Shown: positions 39,947 through 48,298, counted from the stretch's first letter. The stretch: 64,000 nucleotides of DNA from Leuconostoc mesenteroides subsp. mesenteroides (GCA_009676745.1 CP046062.1:146001-210000); one strand, 5' to 3'. The notes: a model not told the origin generated them from the sequence alone. Numbers and translations: made by a program.

Positions 39947-39952
39947 AAGTTA

Positions 39953-39981
39953 ATTATATCAATAAATCATAAAATAGTCAA
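39953..39981 (-). promoter_or_regulatory. Strong promoter of the unassigned RNA
   Basis: -35 TTGACT (39976-39981) and -10 TATAAT (39953-39958) on the minus strand with an exact 17-bp spacer. Start predicted near 39946. Confidence 0.85.
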
Positions 39982-40024
39982 AAACTATTATGATTATTTC
40001 AGTATAATCAAACAAATGATTTTG

Positions 40025-40053
40025 TTTACACCAGTGAGCCAAATCGTTATAAT
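40025..40053 (+). promoter_or_regulatory. Promoter abutting the start codon of a small gene
   Basis: -35 TTTACA (40025-40030), 17-bp spacer, -10 TATAAT (40048-40053). The ATG at 40061 lies 7 bp after the -10, so the transcript would begin at or next to the start codon. A second TATAAT (40003-40008) lies 7 bp before the in-frame ATG at 40016. Confidence 0.6.
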
Positions 40054-40060
40054 GATAACC

Positions 40061-40315
40061 ATGATAAAATTAACGAAACTCGAAAAAACCTACATTAGCC
40101 GTATTGCTAACCCTACTAAAACAGCCTTAGAAAATTTAATTGTACCTACGTCTGATTTAAATGATAAGGTTAGACTAGCTCAATACACTATCGATATCTA
40201 TGAATTAGGGGAACTAAATAATGTCAAAACCACGGTTTCAAAACACATATTAGATTTTACCTGTCTAGATAACAATAAGCGCTTACGTGTAACTGGTTAT
40301 ATTGAGATAGATTAG
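40061..40315 (+). CDS. Small hypothetical protein, possibly leaderless
   Basis: An 84-residue soluble protein (MIKLTKLEKTYISRIANPTK to VTGYIEID) that I do not recognise. It has a balanced charged composition with no membrane segment or known motif. The frame extends up to ATG 40016 (99 residues), but a good promoter lies inside that extension, favouring 40061. No ribosome binding site is visible before either ATG. It is the only plus-strand gene between pbuG and rpoY, and ends 10 bp from the convergent next gene. Real gene status is likely but not certain. Confidence 0.55.
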   Translation: MIKLTKLEKTYISRIANPTKTALENLIVPTSDLNDKVRLAQYTIDIYELGELNNVKTTVSKHILDFTCLDNNKRLRVTGYIEID

Positions 40316-40325
40316 GCGCAGTTAC

Positions 40326-40811
40326 TTAGTCTGCCTCACCTACCTCTTCCTTTTCTGCTTGTTTCTGTTCATTAACAATATGTTCAAGTTGCTCATTAAA
40401 CCATGTGGAAATTTTAGCCTTCACACTTTCAGCATCATCCACATATGTGGCAACAGAACTTGCTAATGATATTTTCAAATGGGATTGACTCTCGAATTCA
40501 TTTTCAGCAATCATATACAAATTGACATCTAATGCGTCATTTTCTTGCCAAACTAATTTTCGTAATTGGTTTTGATAGCGCAAGGGTAAATTGATAACAT
40601 TCGTCTCAACACTTAAGGTTGTCCCCATGGATTCTACCCCACCATTAATTTGCAATTCAAGATGTATAAAGTTTTCATTTTCAATATTTGAATCAATTTC
40701 TGAAAAAAGTAGATCAAGCGGAATTGTTTCATCATCAGCTACGTCTATTCTCTTTGTATAGAATGTTTCGTTTTCGATATTGACTAATGCACGTTCACCT
40801 GTAATTTGCAT
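40326..40811 (-). CDS. Hypothetical acidic protein
   Basis: A 161-residue acidic protein I cannot assign. It begins MQITGERALVNIENETFYTK, is predicted mainly beta in the first 110 residues, and ends in a helical Glu/Lys/Gln-rich tail (NEQKQAEKEEVGEAD). No signal peptide or membrane segment. The ATG at 40811 has AAAAGGGG upstream at reasonable spacing; a longer frame to 40886 has no support. It lies downstream of the glmU terminator on the same strand, so it probably has its own promoter. Confidence 0.7.
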   Translation of the reverse strand: MQITGERALVNIENETFYTKRIDVADDETIPLDLLFSEIDSNIENENFIHLELQINGGVESMGTTLSVETNVINLPLRYQNQLRKLVWQENDALDVNLYMIAENEFESQSHLKISLASSVATYVDDAESVKAKISTWFNEQLEHIVNEQKQAEKEEVGEAD

Positions 40812-40896
40812 CAAAAATCCCCTTTTATTTTCGTAATAATAATTTTTTTCAAAGTTTCTTTCTATTATAAACATAATTAACATCAAATACCAAAAT

Positions 40897-40927
40897 AAAA
40901 AAAGAGTTCAAATGAACTCTTTTTTAT
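40897..40927 (-). terminator. glmU terminator
   Basis: Stem AAAAGAGTT/AACTCTTTT around a CAAATG loop with a T-tract on the minus strand, immediately after the glmU stop. Confidence 0.85.
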
Positions 40928-42301
40928 TTAGAATTTATGTGGCATGTGATGCCAGAAATCTTCTTTATTTGTCTGACGTGTACGAGCAATCCCCATTGCA
41001 TGTTCTGGTATGTCATTTGTAATTGTTGACCCAGCAGCAGTAATTGATTCTTGAGCAATGTTAACTGGTGCAACAATTTTGGTATTTGAGCCAATAAACG
41101 CACGGTCTCCAACAGTTGAATTAAACTTATTCACCCCATCATAATTAACAAATATTGTACCTGCTCCAATATTCACTTCTTGGCCAATAGTAGCGTTACC
41201 TATGTAAGTGAGATGTCCTGCTTTAGTATTTTTACCTAGTCCAGCATTCTTGACCTCGACAAAATTACCAACATGAACATTGTCTTCTAAATGCGCAGCT
41301 GGTCGCAAATGTGCATATGGTCCCACTGTGGTACCATTTTTTAGAATAGCATCTTCAATGTGTGAGGATGTAATCACGTTATTATCACCAATCACACTGT
41401 CTACGATTCGTGACCCTTGTGTAATAATATTATTTATACCGATGGTCGTTTTGCCTAAAATAGTCACGCCACCCTCAATTAAGGTATCGGGCCCAATTTT
41501 TACCGTCGAATCAATATATGTATTCGCTGGGTCTAAAAGTTCAACACCATCAACCATTAATTGATGATTAATTCTCTCATGCATCACACGGTTAGCTGTT
41601 GCTAATGCTACTCGATCATTAACTCCTAATGATTCTGTAAAGTCTTGAAGTGTGTGTGCACCAATCTGTTCTCCTGAGCGTCGCAAAATGTTAAGCGTGT
41701 CAGGTAAATAGTATTCGCCTTGCGCATTATTGTTTTGTACTTTTGCTAGTGATTCAAATAGTAAACGATTATTGAATACATATACACCTGTATTAATTTC
41801 TTTAATACGTCGTTCTGTAATACTAGCATCTTTTTGTTCAATAATTTTCTGAACCGTCTCATCTTCTCCACGAACAATGCGACCATACCCAGTGGGATCA
41901 TTAGCAATGGCAGTTAATACGGTCACAGCGTTATTTGAACGTTCATGCTCTGCAATGAAACCTTGTAAGGTTTCGGAACGAAACATTGGCGTGTCGCCAG
42001 ACATAATTAGTGTAACACCATCACTGTCTTTAAGTGCTGATTCAGCTTGACGCACAGCATGCCCAGTACCAAGTTGTTGAGATTGCAGTACAAATGAACT
42101 ACGCTTACCAACATGTTCTTGGACACGTTCAGCACCAACTCCAATAACAGTGATTAACTTATCTGTCTTAAGTGGTTCGACAGCATCTAGCACCCAGTCA
42201 ATCATAGTTTGCCCAGCCACACTATGCAACACTTTTGGAGTTGTTGATTTCATTCTTGAGCCATTTCCTGCTGCCAATATTAATACGTTTATATTGCTCA
42301 T
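40928..42301 (-). CDS. glmU: Bifunctional UDP-GlcNAc pyrophosphorylase/GlcN-1-P acetyltransferase
   Basis: A 457-residue enzyme making UDP-GlcNAc for peptidoglycan, teichoic acid and, here, possible adhesin GlcNAc. The N-terminal uridyltransferase has LILAAGNGSRMKS and QLGTGHAVRQAE; the C-terminal left-handed beta helix has hexapeptide repeats (IGPDTLIEGGVTILGKTTIG) and the acetyltransferase residues in GNFVEVKNAGLGKNTKAGHL. It follows purR by 6 bp, a conserved pairing in Firmicutes. Confidence 0.97.
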   Translation of the reverse strand: MSNINVLILAAGNGSRMKSTTPKVLHSVAGQTMIDWVLDAVEPLKTDKLITVIGVGAERVQEHVGKRSSFVLQSQQLGTGHAVRQAESALKDSDGVTLIMSGDTPMFRSETLQGFIAEHERSNNAVTVLTAIANDPTGYGRIVRGEDETVQKIIEQKDASITERRIKEINTGVYVFNNRLLFESLAKVQNNNAQGEYYLPDTLNILRRSGEQIGAHTLQDFTESLGVNDRVALATANRVMHERINHQLMVDGVELLDPANTYIDSTVKIGPDTLIEGGVTILGKTTIGINNIITQGSRIVDSVIGDNNVITSSHIEDAILKNGTTVGPYAHLRPAAHLEDNVHVGNFVEVKNAGLGKNTKAGHLTYIGNATIGQEVNIGAGTIFVNYDGVNKFNSTVGDRAFIGSNTKIVAPVNIAQESITAAGSTITNDIPEHAMGIARTRQTNKEDFWHHMPHKF

Positions 42302-42307
42302 GTTTAA

Positions 42308-43141
42308 TTAAGCCTCGTGTTTAAATATTTCGTTCAAGTAATTACCCGGTGTAACCAAAATTGGATCACCATTTTTTAAATTTGTGTCAACATGCAATAA
42401 TGATGTAAAGTGGTCAAGTAATCTGGTCGTTGAACGGCCTTCAGCAAATACTGCAGTACCAACAACCGTACCGTCAAATTCACCAACTAAGGTTTGCATC
42501 CCTTGAATTGTTCCGCCAGCTTTCATAAAGTCATCTACAACCAACACACGTGAACCTGTGCGCAGTGAACGACGAGATAATTCCATTTTTTCGACACGCT
42601 TCGATGATCCAGTCAAATAATTTACAGACACAGTCGGACCTTCGGTGACTTTTGCATCGTCACGAACAATTACAAATGGTACATTTAACTGATCAGCAAC
42701 AGCTTGTGCCAACGGAACACCCTTAGTCGCAGCAGTCATCACAGCATCAATATCATCGCGTATATATTGTGTTGCAATTAGACGTCCAGCTTGTCGCAAA
42801 ATATCAGGACGACCTAACAAATCAGATAGATAGACATAACCACCAGGTAAGACTCGTGTCTCATCATTTACTAATCGACAAATATCATCAATAAATTCTG
42901 CTGCCTCGGATTCAGTCATGTAAGGAATAAAACGTGCTCCACCAGCAGCACCAGGCACTGTCTCTAATAGACCTGTACCACGTTCTTGAAATGTACGTTT
43001 GAGTATTGATAGGTCCTCAGAAATTGATGACTTCGCCGATTCATACCTTTTGGAAAAATAAGATAAAGATATCAACTTACGTGGGCGCTCAAGCATATAG
43101 CGCGCCATATCAACTAACCGGTCAGAACGACGTGTTTTCAT
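42308..43141 (-). CDS. purR: Purine operon repressor PurR
   Basis: A 277-residue PurR of the Bacillus/Lactococcus type: an N-terminal winged helix (MKTRRSDRLVDMARYMLERP, AKSSISEDLSILKR) and a C-terminal phosphoribosyltransferase-like domain with the PRPP loop RVLVVDDFMKAGGTIQGM. PRPP binding relieves repression in Bacillus and drives activation in Lactococcus. A PurBox-like site covers its own promoter. The AGGAGG sequence (43180-43185) lies 38 nt upstream of the ATG with no closer start in frame, an unusual spacing; the ATG itself matches the family N-terminus. Confidence 0.95.
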   Translation of the reverse strand: MKTRRSDRLVDMARYMLERPRKLISLSYFSKRYESAKSSISEDLSILKRTFQERGTGLLETVPGAAGGARFIPYMTESEAAEFIDDICRLVNDETRVLPGGYVYLSDLLGRPDILRQAGRLIATQYIRDDIDAVMTAATKGVPLAQAVADQLNVPFVIVRDDAKVTEGPTVSVNYLTGSSKRVEKMELSRRSLRTGSRVLVVDDFMKAGGTIQGMQTLVGEFDGTVVGTAVFAEGRSTTRLLDHFTSLLHVDTNLKNGDPILVTPGNYLNEIFKHEA

Positions 43142-43179
43142 GATGTGTGACGAACCAAAAAAGTTATTTTAGTCCGTTT

Positions 43180-43185
43180 CCTCCT
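43180..43185 (-). promoter_or_regulatory. Displaced Shine-Dalgarno sequence upstream of purR
   Basis: Perfect AGGAGG on the minus strand 38 nt before the purR ATG. No ATG, GTG or TTG follows it at normal spacing in the purR frame; the frame meets a stop (TAA) before any alternative start. Confidence 0.6.
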
Positions 43186-43210
43186 AAACTTTTATTAATA
43201 TTTACGACTA

Positions 43211-43245
43211 ATTATACCATTTTTATTTTCTAATTGTTCGGAAAC
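43211..43245 (-). promoter_or_regulatory. purR promoter with PurBox-like operator
   Basis: -10 TATAAT (43211-43216) on the minus strand. GTTTCCGAACAAT (43233-43245) matches the Lactococcus PurBox AWWWCCGAACWWT at all but the first base and overlaps the -35 region (GAACAA, 43234-43239). It suggests PurR autoregulation. Confidence 0.65.
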
Positions 43246-44048
43246 TAGGCATTTCGTTTAAACTGCCATATTGACACAAGATAAATTATTACTTCTATAA
43301 TTGCTATAAAAAAACTCGTTGGTAAATTTGTTAAATAAGCGATTGTCAAGCCAACCCACGTACCAAATAAAGCAAAGACAATGGCCATCCCCATAAGCTG
43401 TACCGTCGTCTTAGCATAGTATTTTGCGCTCGCAGCAGGTAATGTGACTAATACAAATATAAGTAAGGATCCTACCAACTGTGATGAAATACTAATCGAT
43501 AATGCAATCATGATTAAAAAGGTATAGCGAACTGATTTTTGTTGCCATGTTTGGAGAAAAATACCTGCTTCGTCAAATGCTAATTGACGCAGAGAGCGGT
43601 AATTGAATAGTAACGTGACTAATACAATTAAGGCTAAAATGATGAGCAAGTATAAGTCACGGTGACTAATGCCAAGAACCGAACCGAATAGGATACCAGT
43701 AGCAGCATTCGATGATGTATGACCTAGTGCTAAAAACAGTATTCCTAGACCAATAGCCAACGCAGATACAGCACTTGTGACATTATCATGTTTCGTATAC
43801 GTCGATTCCAAGGTACCAATAGCTAATGAAGCAACAGAAGTTGCAATCATCATACCCAACAAAGCCGGCCAACCAATCCACAAACCAAAAGCTGCACCAG
43901 CAAAACCTATTTCACTCAAAGCGTGCGTTAAAAACGCATAATTTCGCGCTACAACAAATGTACCAATAACCCCAGCAACAATACTGACAATCGTCCCTGC
44001 TATAAAAGCATTTTGCATAAAATCATAACTAAACATGGCGTACCTCAT
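43245..44048 (-). CDS. Metal-type ABC transporter permease (ZnuB/MntB family)
   Basis: A 267-residue permease with about eight transmembrane segments. VARNYAFLTHALSEIGFAGAAFG and the EAGIFLQTW coupling region are typical of the ABC-3 family for Zn or Mn. It overlaps the ATPase gene by 20 bp. Third gene of a solute-binding protein, ATPase, permease unit. The specific metal cannot be assigned, and the partner binding protein is divergent. Confidence 0.85.
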   Translation of the reverse strand: MRYAMFSYDFMQNAFIAGTIVSIVAGVIGTFVVARNYAFLTHALSEIGFAGAAFGLWIGWPALLGMMIATSVASLAIGTLESTYTKHDNVTSAVSALAIGLGILFLALGHTSSNAATGILFGSVLGISHRDLYLLIILALIVLVTLLFNYRSLRQLAFDEAGIFLQTWQQKSVRYTFLIMIALSISISSQLVGSLLIFVLVTLPAASAKYYAKTTVQLMGMAIVFALFGTWVGLTIAYLTNLPTSFFIAIIEVIIYLVSIWQFKRNA

Positions 44049-44733
44049 CTTCTTTGTGCCTAGACGTCATATCTATCGTCAGTGTCTGCAGCTGGGCAGC
44101 ATCTCCTTGTTGTACTTTACCATTTTCAAAAGAGAGATAGCCATCCGCAAAATCAGTGACCAGCTTGATTTCATGTGTAATGAATAATACTGTCATATTG
44201 GTTGTTTGTTGTAACGTACGGACATTTTCCAATAATTGTACTTTGTGTTCATGATCTAAACTGGCAGTAGACTCATCTAGAATTAACAAATCTGGATTTT
44301 TGACTAAAGCTTGCGCTACAAATGCGCGTTGCTTTTGCCCCCCAGATGCTAATCCCAATCGTTGATCACGCATTTGATTTAAATCCATACGGTTTAAAGC
44401 TTCCGTTATTAACTGTTTTTCCTCTTTAGTAGACCATAAGCGGCTACCTTGATTAAAATTCAATCCGACGAATTCAGCGATACTTAAAGGATAATCACGA
44501 GAGATATCCCTAAATTGTGGGACATACCCAATACGATCTGTCGCTACCGTCAATGTACCTTCTGTTTGTTTATTCTGTCCAGTGAGTGCTTTAATAAAAC
44601 TTGTTTTACCGGCACCATTTTCTCCTAAAATAGCTAAAAACTGTCCAGCTAGTACCTCAATATTGATATGCGATAAAATAATTTTTTCCCCATACCGAAT
44701 CATGAAATCTTTCGTGCTAATAATTGTATTCAT
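44029..44733 (-). CDS. Metal-type ABC transporter ATPase
   Basis: A 234-residue ABC ATPase of the ZnuC/MntA type. Walker A is LGENGAGKTSFIKAL, Q loop GYVPQFRD, signature LASGGQKQRAFVAQAL, Walker B DLLILDESTASLD, H loop LFITHE. Intact in all motifs, so the transporter should hydrolyse ATP even though its binding protein is atypical. Overlaps the upstream gene by 5 bp. Confidence 0.9.
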   Translation of the reverse strand: MNTIISTKDFMIRYGEKIILSHINIEVLAGQFLAILGENGAGKTSFIKALTGQNKQTEGTLTVATDRIGYVPQFRDISRDYPLSIAEFVGLNFNQGSRLWSTKEEKQLITEALNRMDLNQMRDQRLGLASGGQKQRAFVAQALVKNPDLLILDESTASLDHEHKVQLLENVRTLQQTTNMTVLFITHEIKLVTDFADGYLSFENGKVQQGDAAQLQTLTIDMTSRHKEDEVRHV

Positions 44734-45572
44734 TTATCTAATGCCTTTTGAATTTTTTTGAGTTGCATTAACTGCCAATTCCAAATTTGTGTGCTGTCAG
44801 GTGTAAATTGACTAAATGTGACAACAGGGACGTCATTTTTTTTTGCCATAGTGACAAGTTTTTGTTCATTTTCAGTTATGTTCTGTGCCGTTGTAAAAAT
44901 AAACTGAATTTTTTTGTCAGCTAGTTTACTTTCAAGATCTGACATTTGTTTATCCGTTAATCTAGAAACATTATCCGTTTCGACAGTATAACCCAATTGT
45001 GTCATAAGCAAATTCTGCGATTTATTTGTAGCGACATATCGAATATCTTTTATGTTCTTTAACTTTGTGTACAGTGTTGTTAAATCGCTTGTTTTTTCCA
45101 CAAATTGCTTATTATTTTTGACATAAGTATCACGATTTCTTGGGTCCATATCACTCAAGTAATTCACGATTTGTTGTGCCATTACGACTGTTGTATTTGG
45201 ACTCAGATAATATTTCTGTGTCGGTGAATCTGTATGAATATAATCACTCGCTATTACTAACTTAGGGCTACTATGCAACTTTTCGGCTTCGGTTAATAGG
45301 ACACTCGTGTGATTATCTGTCAAAAGCAGTTCAGCTTTTTTAAGTTTTGTTTTCTGTTGTGCTGTTCTGGGATTGCCTGACATGAGGCTGACACGCCCTT
45401 TTTGGCCGGCAATAGCTTTTGCAATTTGTTGATAAGCTGGATTATCTGTCATAATTTGCACAGTGGTGTCTTGGGTTTCAGTTGTATCGCCAACCATTTT
45501 AGCACACACCAAAAGAATCCCAATAGGGATTAACATAATCGTTAAAATTGCATAAACGGATTGTTTATTCAT
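44730..45572 (-). CDS. Divergent ZnuA-like solute-binding protein
   Basis: A 280-residue protein with an N-terminal hydrophobic helix (about 6-23) and a ZnuA/TroA-like fold: IMTDNPAYQQIAKAI, YYLSPNTTVVMAQQIVNYLSDMDPRNRDTYVKN, and a C-terminal FIFTTAQNITENEQKLVTMAK segment. In metal-binding members the third of these regions reads PHxWLSP; here it is QKYYLSP, so the usual His ligand is Lys. The Cys at 23 follows Leu-Leu-Val, a poor lipobox, so it may be a signal anchor rather than a lipoprotein. First gene of the unit. The ligand may not be a classic Zn or Mn site. Confidence 0.7.
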   Translation of the reverse strand: MNKQSVYAILTIMLIPIGILLVCAKMVGDTTETQDTTVQIMTDNPAYQQIAKAIAGQKGRVSLMSGNPRTAQQKTKLKKAELLLTDNHTSVLLTEAEKLHSSPKLVIASDYIHTDSPTQKYYLSPNTTVVMAQQIVNYLSDMDPRNRDTYVKNNKQFVEKTSDLTTLYTKLKNIKDIRYVATNKSQNLLMTQLGYTVETDNVSRLTDKQMSDLESKLADKKIQFIFTTAQNITENEQKLVTMAKKNDVPVVTFSQFTPDSTQIWNWQLMQLKKIQKALDK

Positions 45573-45608
45573 ATCATTCGTTTCTAAAGTGGTATCTGTA
45601 ATCGCTAT

Positions 45609-45632
45609 AAAAAAAGCCCTTAAGCGGGCAAC
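45609..45632 (-). terminator. Terminator after veg
   Basis: GCCC-GCTTAA-GGGC followed by seven T on the minus strand; it includes the veg stop codon. Confidence 0.75.
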
Positions 45633-45865
45633 TCATCAGCGAATGTAATATCAATATTCTTTGTTAAAATATCTGTATAACTATATGAAGCATGTTCAAA
45701 ATTAGCATCCTCATCTAATTCGACAACGAATAGTGAAGGAAATGTTGAACGAAGAATCCCTGAGCGCTCCGTAATTTTCTTTCGTCCAGCTTGGGCAATA
45801 ATCGTCACTTCTTGACCTACATGAGCGTCAATTTTTGTTTTAATATCTTGCAAACTACTTGGCAT
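45620..45865 (-). CDS. veg: Veg family protein
   Basis: An 81-residue protein (LQDIKTKIDAHVGQEVTIIAQAGRKK, RSGILRSTFPSLFVVELD) of the Veg family, a short SH3-like beta barrel. In Bacillus Veg stimulates biofilm-matrix genes by an indirect route; its role here is unknown. It closes the tatD-rnmV-rsmA-veg cluster and ends in an intrinsic terminator. Confidence 0.9.
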   Translation of the reverse strand: MPSSLQDIKTKIDAHVGQEVTIIAQAGRKKITERSGILRSTFPSLFVVELDEDANFEHASYSYTDILTKNIDITFADELPA

Positions 45866-45969
45866 TTTTATACCACCTTTCGTGTAAAAGCTAGTTCAAT
45901 CGTACCATAAATAAGGATTATTTGCAATTTTCTGCGAATATTAAAACATATTGCCGAATAATTATTCGT

Positions 45970-46857
45970 TTATTTTATTAAATTTTGATCACGTAACGCC
46001 AAATATAATTGTGTAAATTCTTCTAAATTTAGTCGTTCGGCACGAATTGCTGGGTCAATGTGCGCGGATTTCAAAGCAATTGTTAGGTGTTCTTTTGTTT
46101 CCGCATCTTTACCATATGTTTGTAACATATTGTTCCATAAACTTTTGCGTCGGTGTGAAAAACTGCCTTTGATCACATCAAAGAGTTTACCAACATTTGC
46201 AACAACAGTGGTTGGTTTTAGTGGGGTTAACTTAACCACTGCACTGTCAACATTAGGTGATGGATTAAAAGAACTTGCTGGTACTTTGATTGCTAATATT
46301 GCTTGTGCAAAATATTGGATAGTTAACGTTAGCACACCATAACTTTTCGTTCCGACTGTCGCGTTTAAACGGTCAGCTACCTCGCGTTGCATCATAACTA
46401 CGATATTGTCCCAGTTGATATTAGACCGGAGAAGCTGAATAAGAATAGGTGTTGTAATATAATATGGTAAATTGGCGACAATTTTTACACGAGCGTTATC
46501 ACCAAACTCTTCGCTAATAACTTTTGCCAAATCAACCTTCAACACATCATTTTCAATTACCTTAACATTATCATAAGGCTTTAAAGTATCAGCTAAAACC
46601 TCAACCATTTGCGAATCAATTTCAAAAGCCAATACTTTTTTAGCTGCACGAGCTAATTGCTCAGTTAAAGCACCAATTCCAGGGCCAATTTCAATAACAT
46701 AATCTTCTTCGGTTATTTCTGCTGTTTCAACAATGTTATGCAGTACATTTAAATCCGTCAAAAAATTTTGACCAAATTTTTTCTTAGCGTGTAAGCCATA
46801 TTCATTTAAAATAGCCTGTGTTCTCGTTGGATTGGCTATGTCAATTGTCTGTGCCAT
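45970..46857 (-). CDS. rsmA: 16S rRNA dimethyladenosine transferase RsmA/KsgA
   Basis: A 295-residue methyltransferase for the two adjacent adenosines in 16S helix 45. KKKFGQNFLTDLNVL, EIGPGIGALTEQLA (SAM), NLPYYITTPIL (catalytic NLPY), and SSFNPSPNVDSAVVKL are family motifs. Two bases separate it from rnmV. Normal length. Confidence 0.96.
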   Translation of the reverse strand: MAQTIDIANPTRTQAILNEYGLHAKKKFGQNFLTDLNVLHNIVETAEITEEDYVIEIGPGIGALTEQLARAAKKVLAFEIDSQMVEVLADTLKPYDNVKVIENDVLKVDLAKVISEEFGDNARVKIVANLPYYITTPILIQLLRSNINWDNIVVMMQREVADRLNATVGTKSYGVLTLTIQYFAQAILAIKVPASSFNPSPNVDSAVVKLTPLKPTTVVANVGKLFDVIKGSFSHRRKSLWNNMLQTYGKDAETKEHLTIALKSAHIDPAIRAERLNLEEFTQLYLALRDQNLIK

Positions 46858-46859
46858 TT

Positions 46860-47429
46860 TTAATATTTTCCTTTAAGTACGTCTTCTACTTGCGAACGCT
46901 GAACACCAAATGCTTGCAATCGTTTCAACAATTGTTTGCCGTTTGCATAGCCAATATGCAACTGCTCACCAACAAATGCCCGCTTAACACGCGCCTCTGG
47001 TCCACTGAGTAGTCCTAGTTCTAGAAGAAATGAACGATTGATATCTGAAGTTATCCCAATTGTTTGCACTGGTGTCACAACATTAGCCAATGCTTTTTGC
47101 AATATATCTGGTGTTGCGTGTTCAACACCCAATGATTTATGTGGATTATCTTTTGTTGCACGTGCTTCTGCCTGTGTCAAGTAGGCTTGTTTGGCCGTTG
47201 GCACTGCTTCTGTAACTATATTACGAATACGCTGACCATTAAAATCTGGGTCAGTTAAGATAATTATTCCTCGTGTTTCAGCGGCTAATTTAGCTCGCTC
47301 AATGGCATCTTCATGAACCGCACTACCACCAGTTTCAATCGTATCAGCAATAACTGCACGTGCAAGATTTTGCGTATCTGAGCGTCCTTCAACAACAATC
47401 ATTTCGCTAATTTTAGGTAACTCATTCAT
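46860..47429 (-). CDS. rnmV: Ribonuclease M5
   Basis: A 189-residue Toprim nuclease that matures the 5S rRNA precursor. MIVVEGRSDTQNLARAV gives the Toprim Glu, and ILTDPDFNGQRIRNIV the DxD pair; KDNPHKSLGVEHATP follows. Overlaps tatD by 8 bp. Its substrate, a 5S gene, is itself in this window at the right end. Confidence 0.95.
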   Translation of the reverse strand: MNELPKISEMIVVEGRSDTQNLARAVIADTIETGGSAVHEDAIERAKLAAETRGIIILTDPDFNGQRIRNIVTEAVPTAKQAYLTQAEARATKDNPHKSLGVEHATPDILQKALANVVTPVQTIGITSDINRSFLLELGLLSGPEARVKRAFVGEQLHIGYANGKQLLKRLQAFGVQRSQVEDVLKGKY

Positions 47430-48219
47430 GATTTAAAAATAAGCGATGAGCATTGCCACGTGTTACATCTGATAAGTCTTTAGATGACATTTCTAATGTT
47501 TCAGCCAAGCTATCGATGACGAATTTAACTAACGCAGGTTCATTCATTTTACCACGATAAGGTGTAGGCGCTAAATAAGGAGCGTCTGTCTCGACTAAGA
47601 GACGATCTAGAGGAATTGTTTTTGCTGCCTCACGAACTTCTTCGGCTTTTTTAAAACTTACAACACCACTAAAAGAAATGTGCATGCCTAAATCAATAAA
47701 TGCTTTAGCCTGTTCTGGTGTGCCAGAAAAACTGTGCATCACACCTTTTTTCACACCTGAATCTTTTAGTATTTTATAAACATCTTCAAAAGCGTCACGA
47801 TTATGAATAATAACAGGTAAATCAAATTTTTTAGCTAGCTCAAGGTGCTTTTTAAACGCTGCAATTTGGACATCATGATTTGTTGTTTCCCAATAATAAT
47901 CCAATCCCGTTTCACCAACCCCAACAACCTTTGGCTGTTGAAGTTGCTGTTCCAATGTGTTGAACGCCTGATCATCAAAATCATTTGTATCTTCAGGTTG
48001 AAAACCAAGAACTGCATAAATATTATCATGATTATTTGCAATTTCTAATGCGCGACTATTACTTTGTGCATTGTATCCCACCACATTCATTTCCATTACA
48101 CGAAACTCATTAGCTCGTCCAATATACGCTGGCACATCATGAAATAATTTTTCATCATTTAAATGTGTATGGGTATCATAACTATCTGTTGGTGTTTTCG
48201 TCGGATCATATATCGCCAT
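47422..48219 (-). CDS. tatD: TatD-family metal-dependent DNase
   Basis: A 265-residue TIM-barrel hydrolase. YDTHTHLND gives the first His pair, GVGETGLDYY the bridging Glu, PVIIHNRDA and MHSFSGT the next His residues, LVETDAPYLAP the Asp. It may act as 3'-5' exonuclease or in D-aminoacyl or RNA turnover in relatives. First gene of the cluster to veg. Confidence 0.93.
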   Translation of the reverse strand: MAIYDPTKTPTDSYDTHTHLNDEKLFHDVPAYIGRANEFRVMEMNVVGYNAQSNSRALEIANNHDNIYAVLGFQPEDTNDFDDQAFNTLEQQLQQPKVVGVGETGLDYYWETTNHDVQIAAFKKHLELAKKFDLPVIIHNRDAFEDVYKILKDSGVKKGVMHSFSGTPEQAKAFIDLGMHISFSGVVSFKKAEEVREAAKTIPLDRLLVETDAPYLAPTPYRGKMNEPALVKFVIDSLAETLEMSSKDLSDVTRGNAHRLFLNHE

Positions 48220-48298
48220 TTTAGTCTCCAGTAATAAATTATTCTTTGTTTAGTATATCATGATAAGTGTATTACTAATAATACACGCGTTTAAAATG

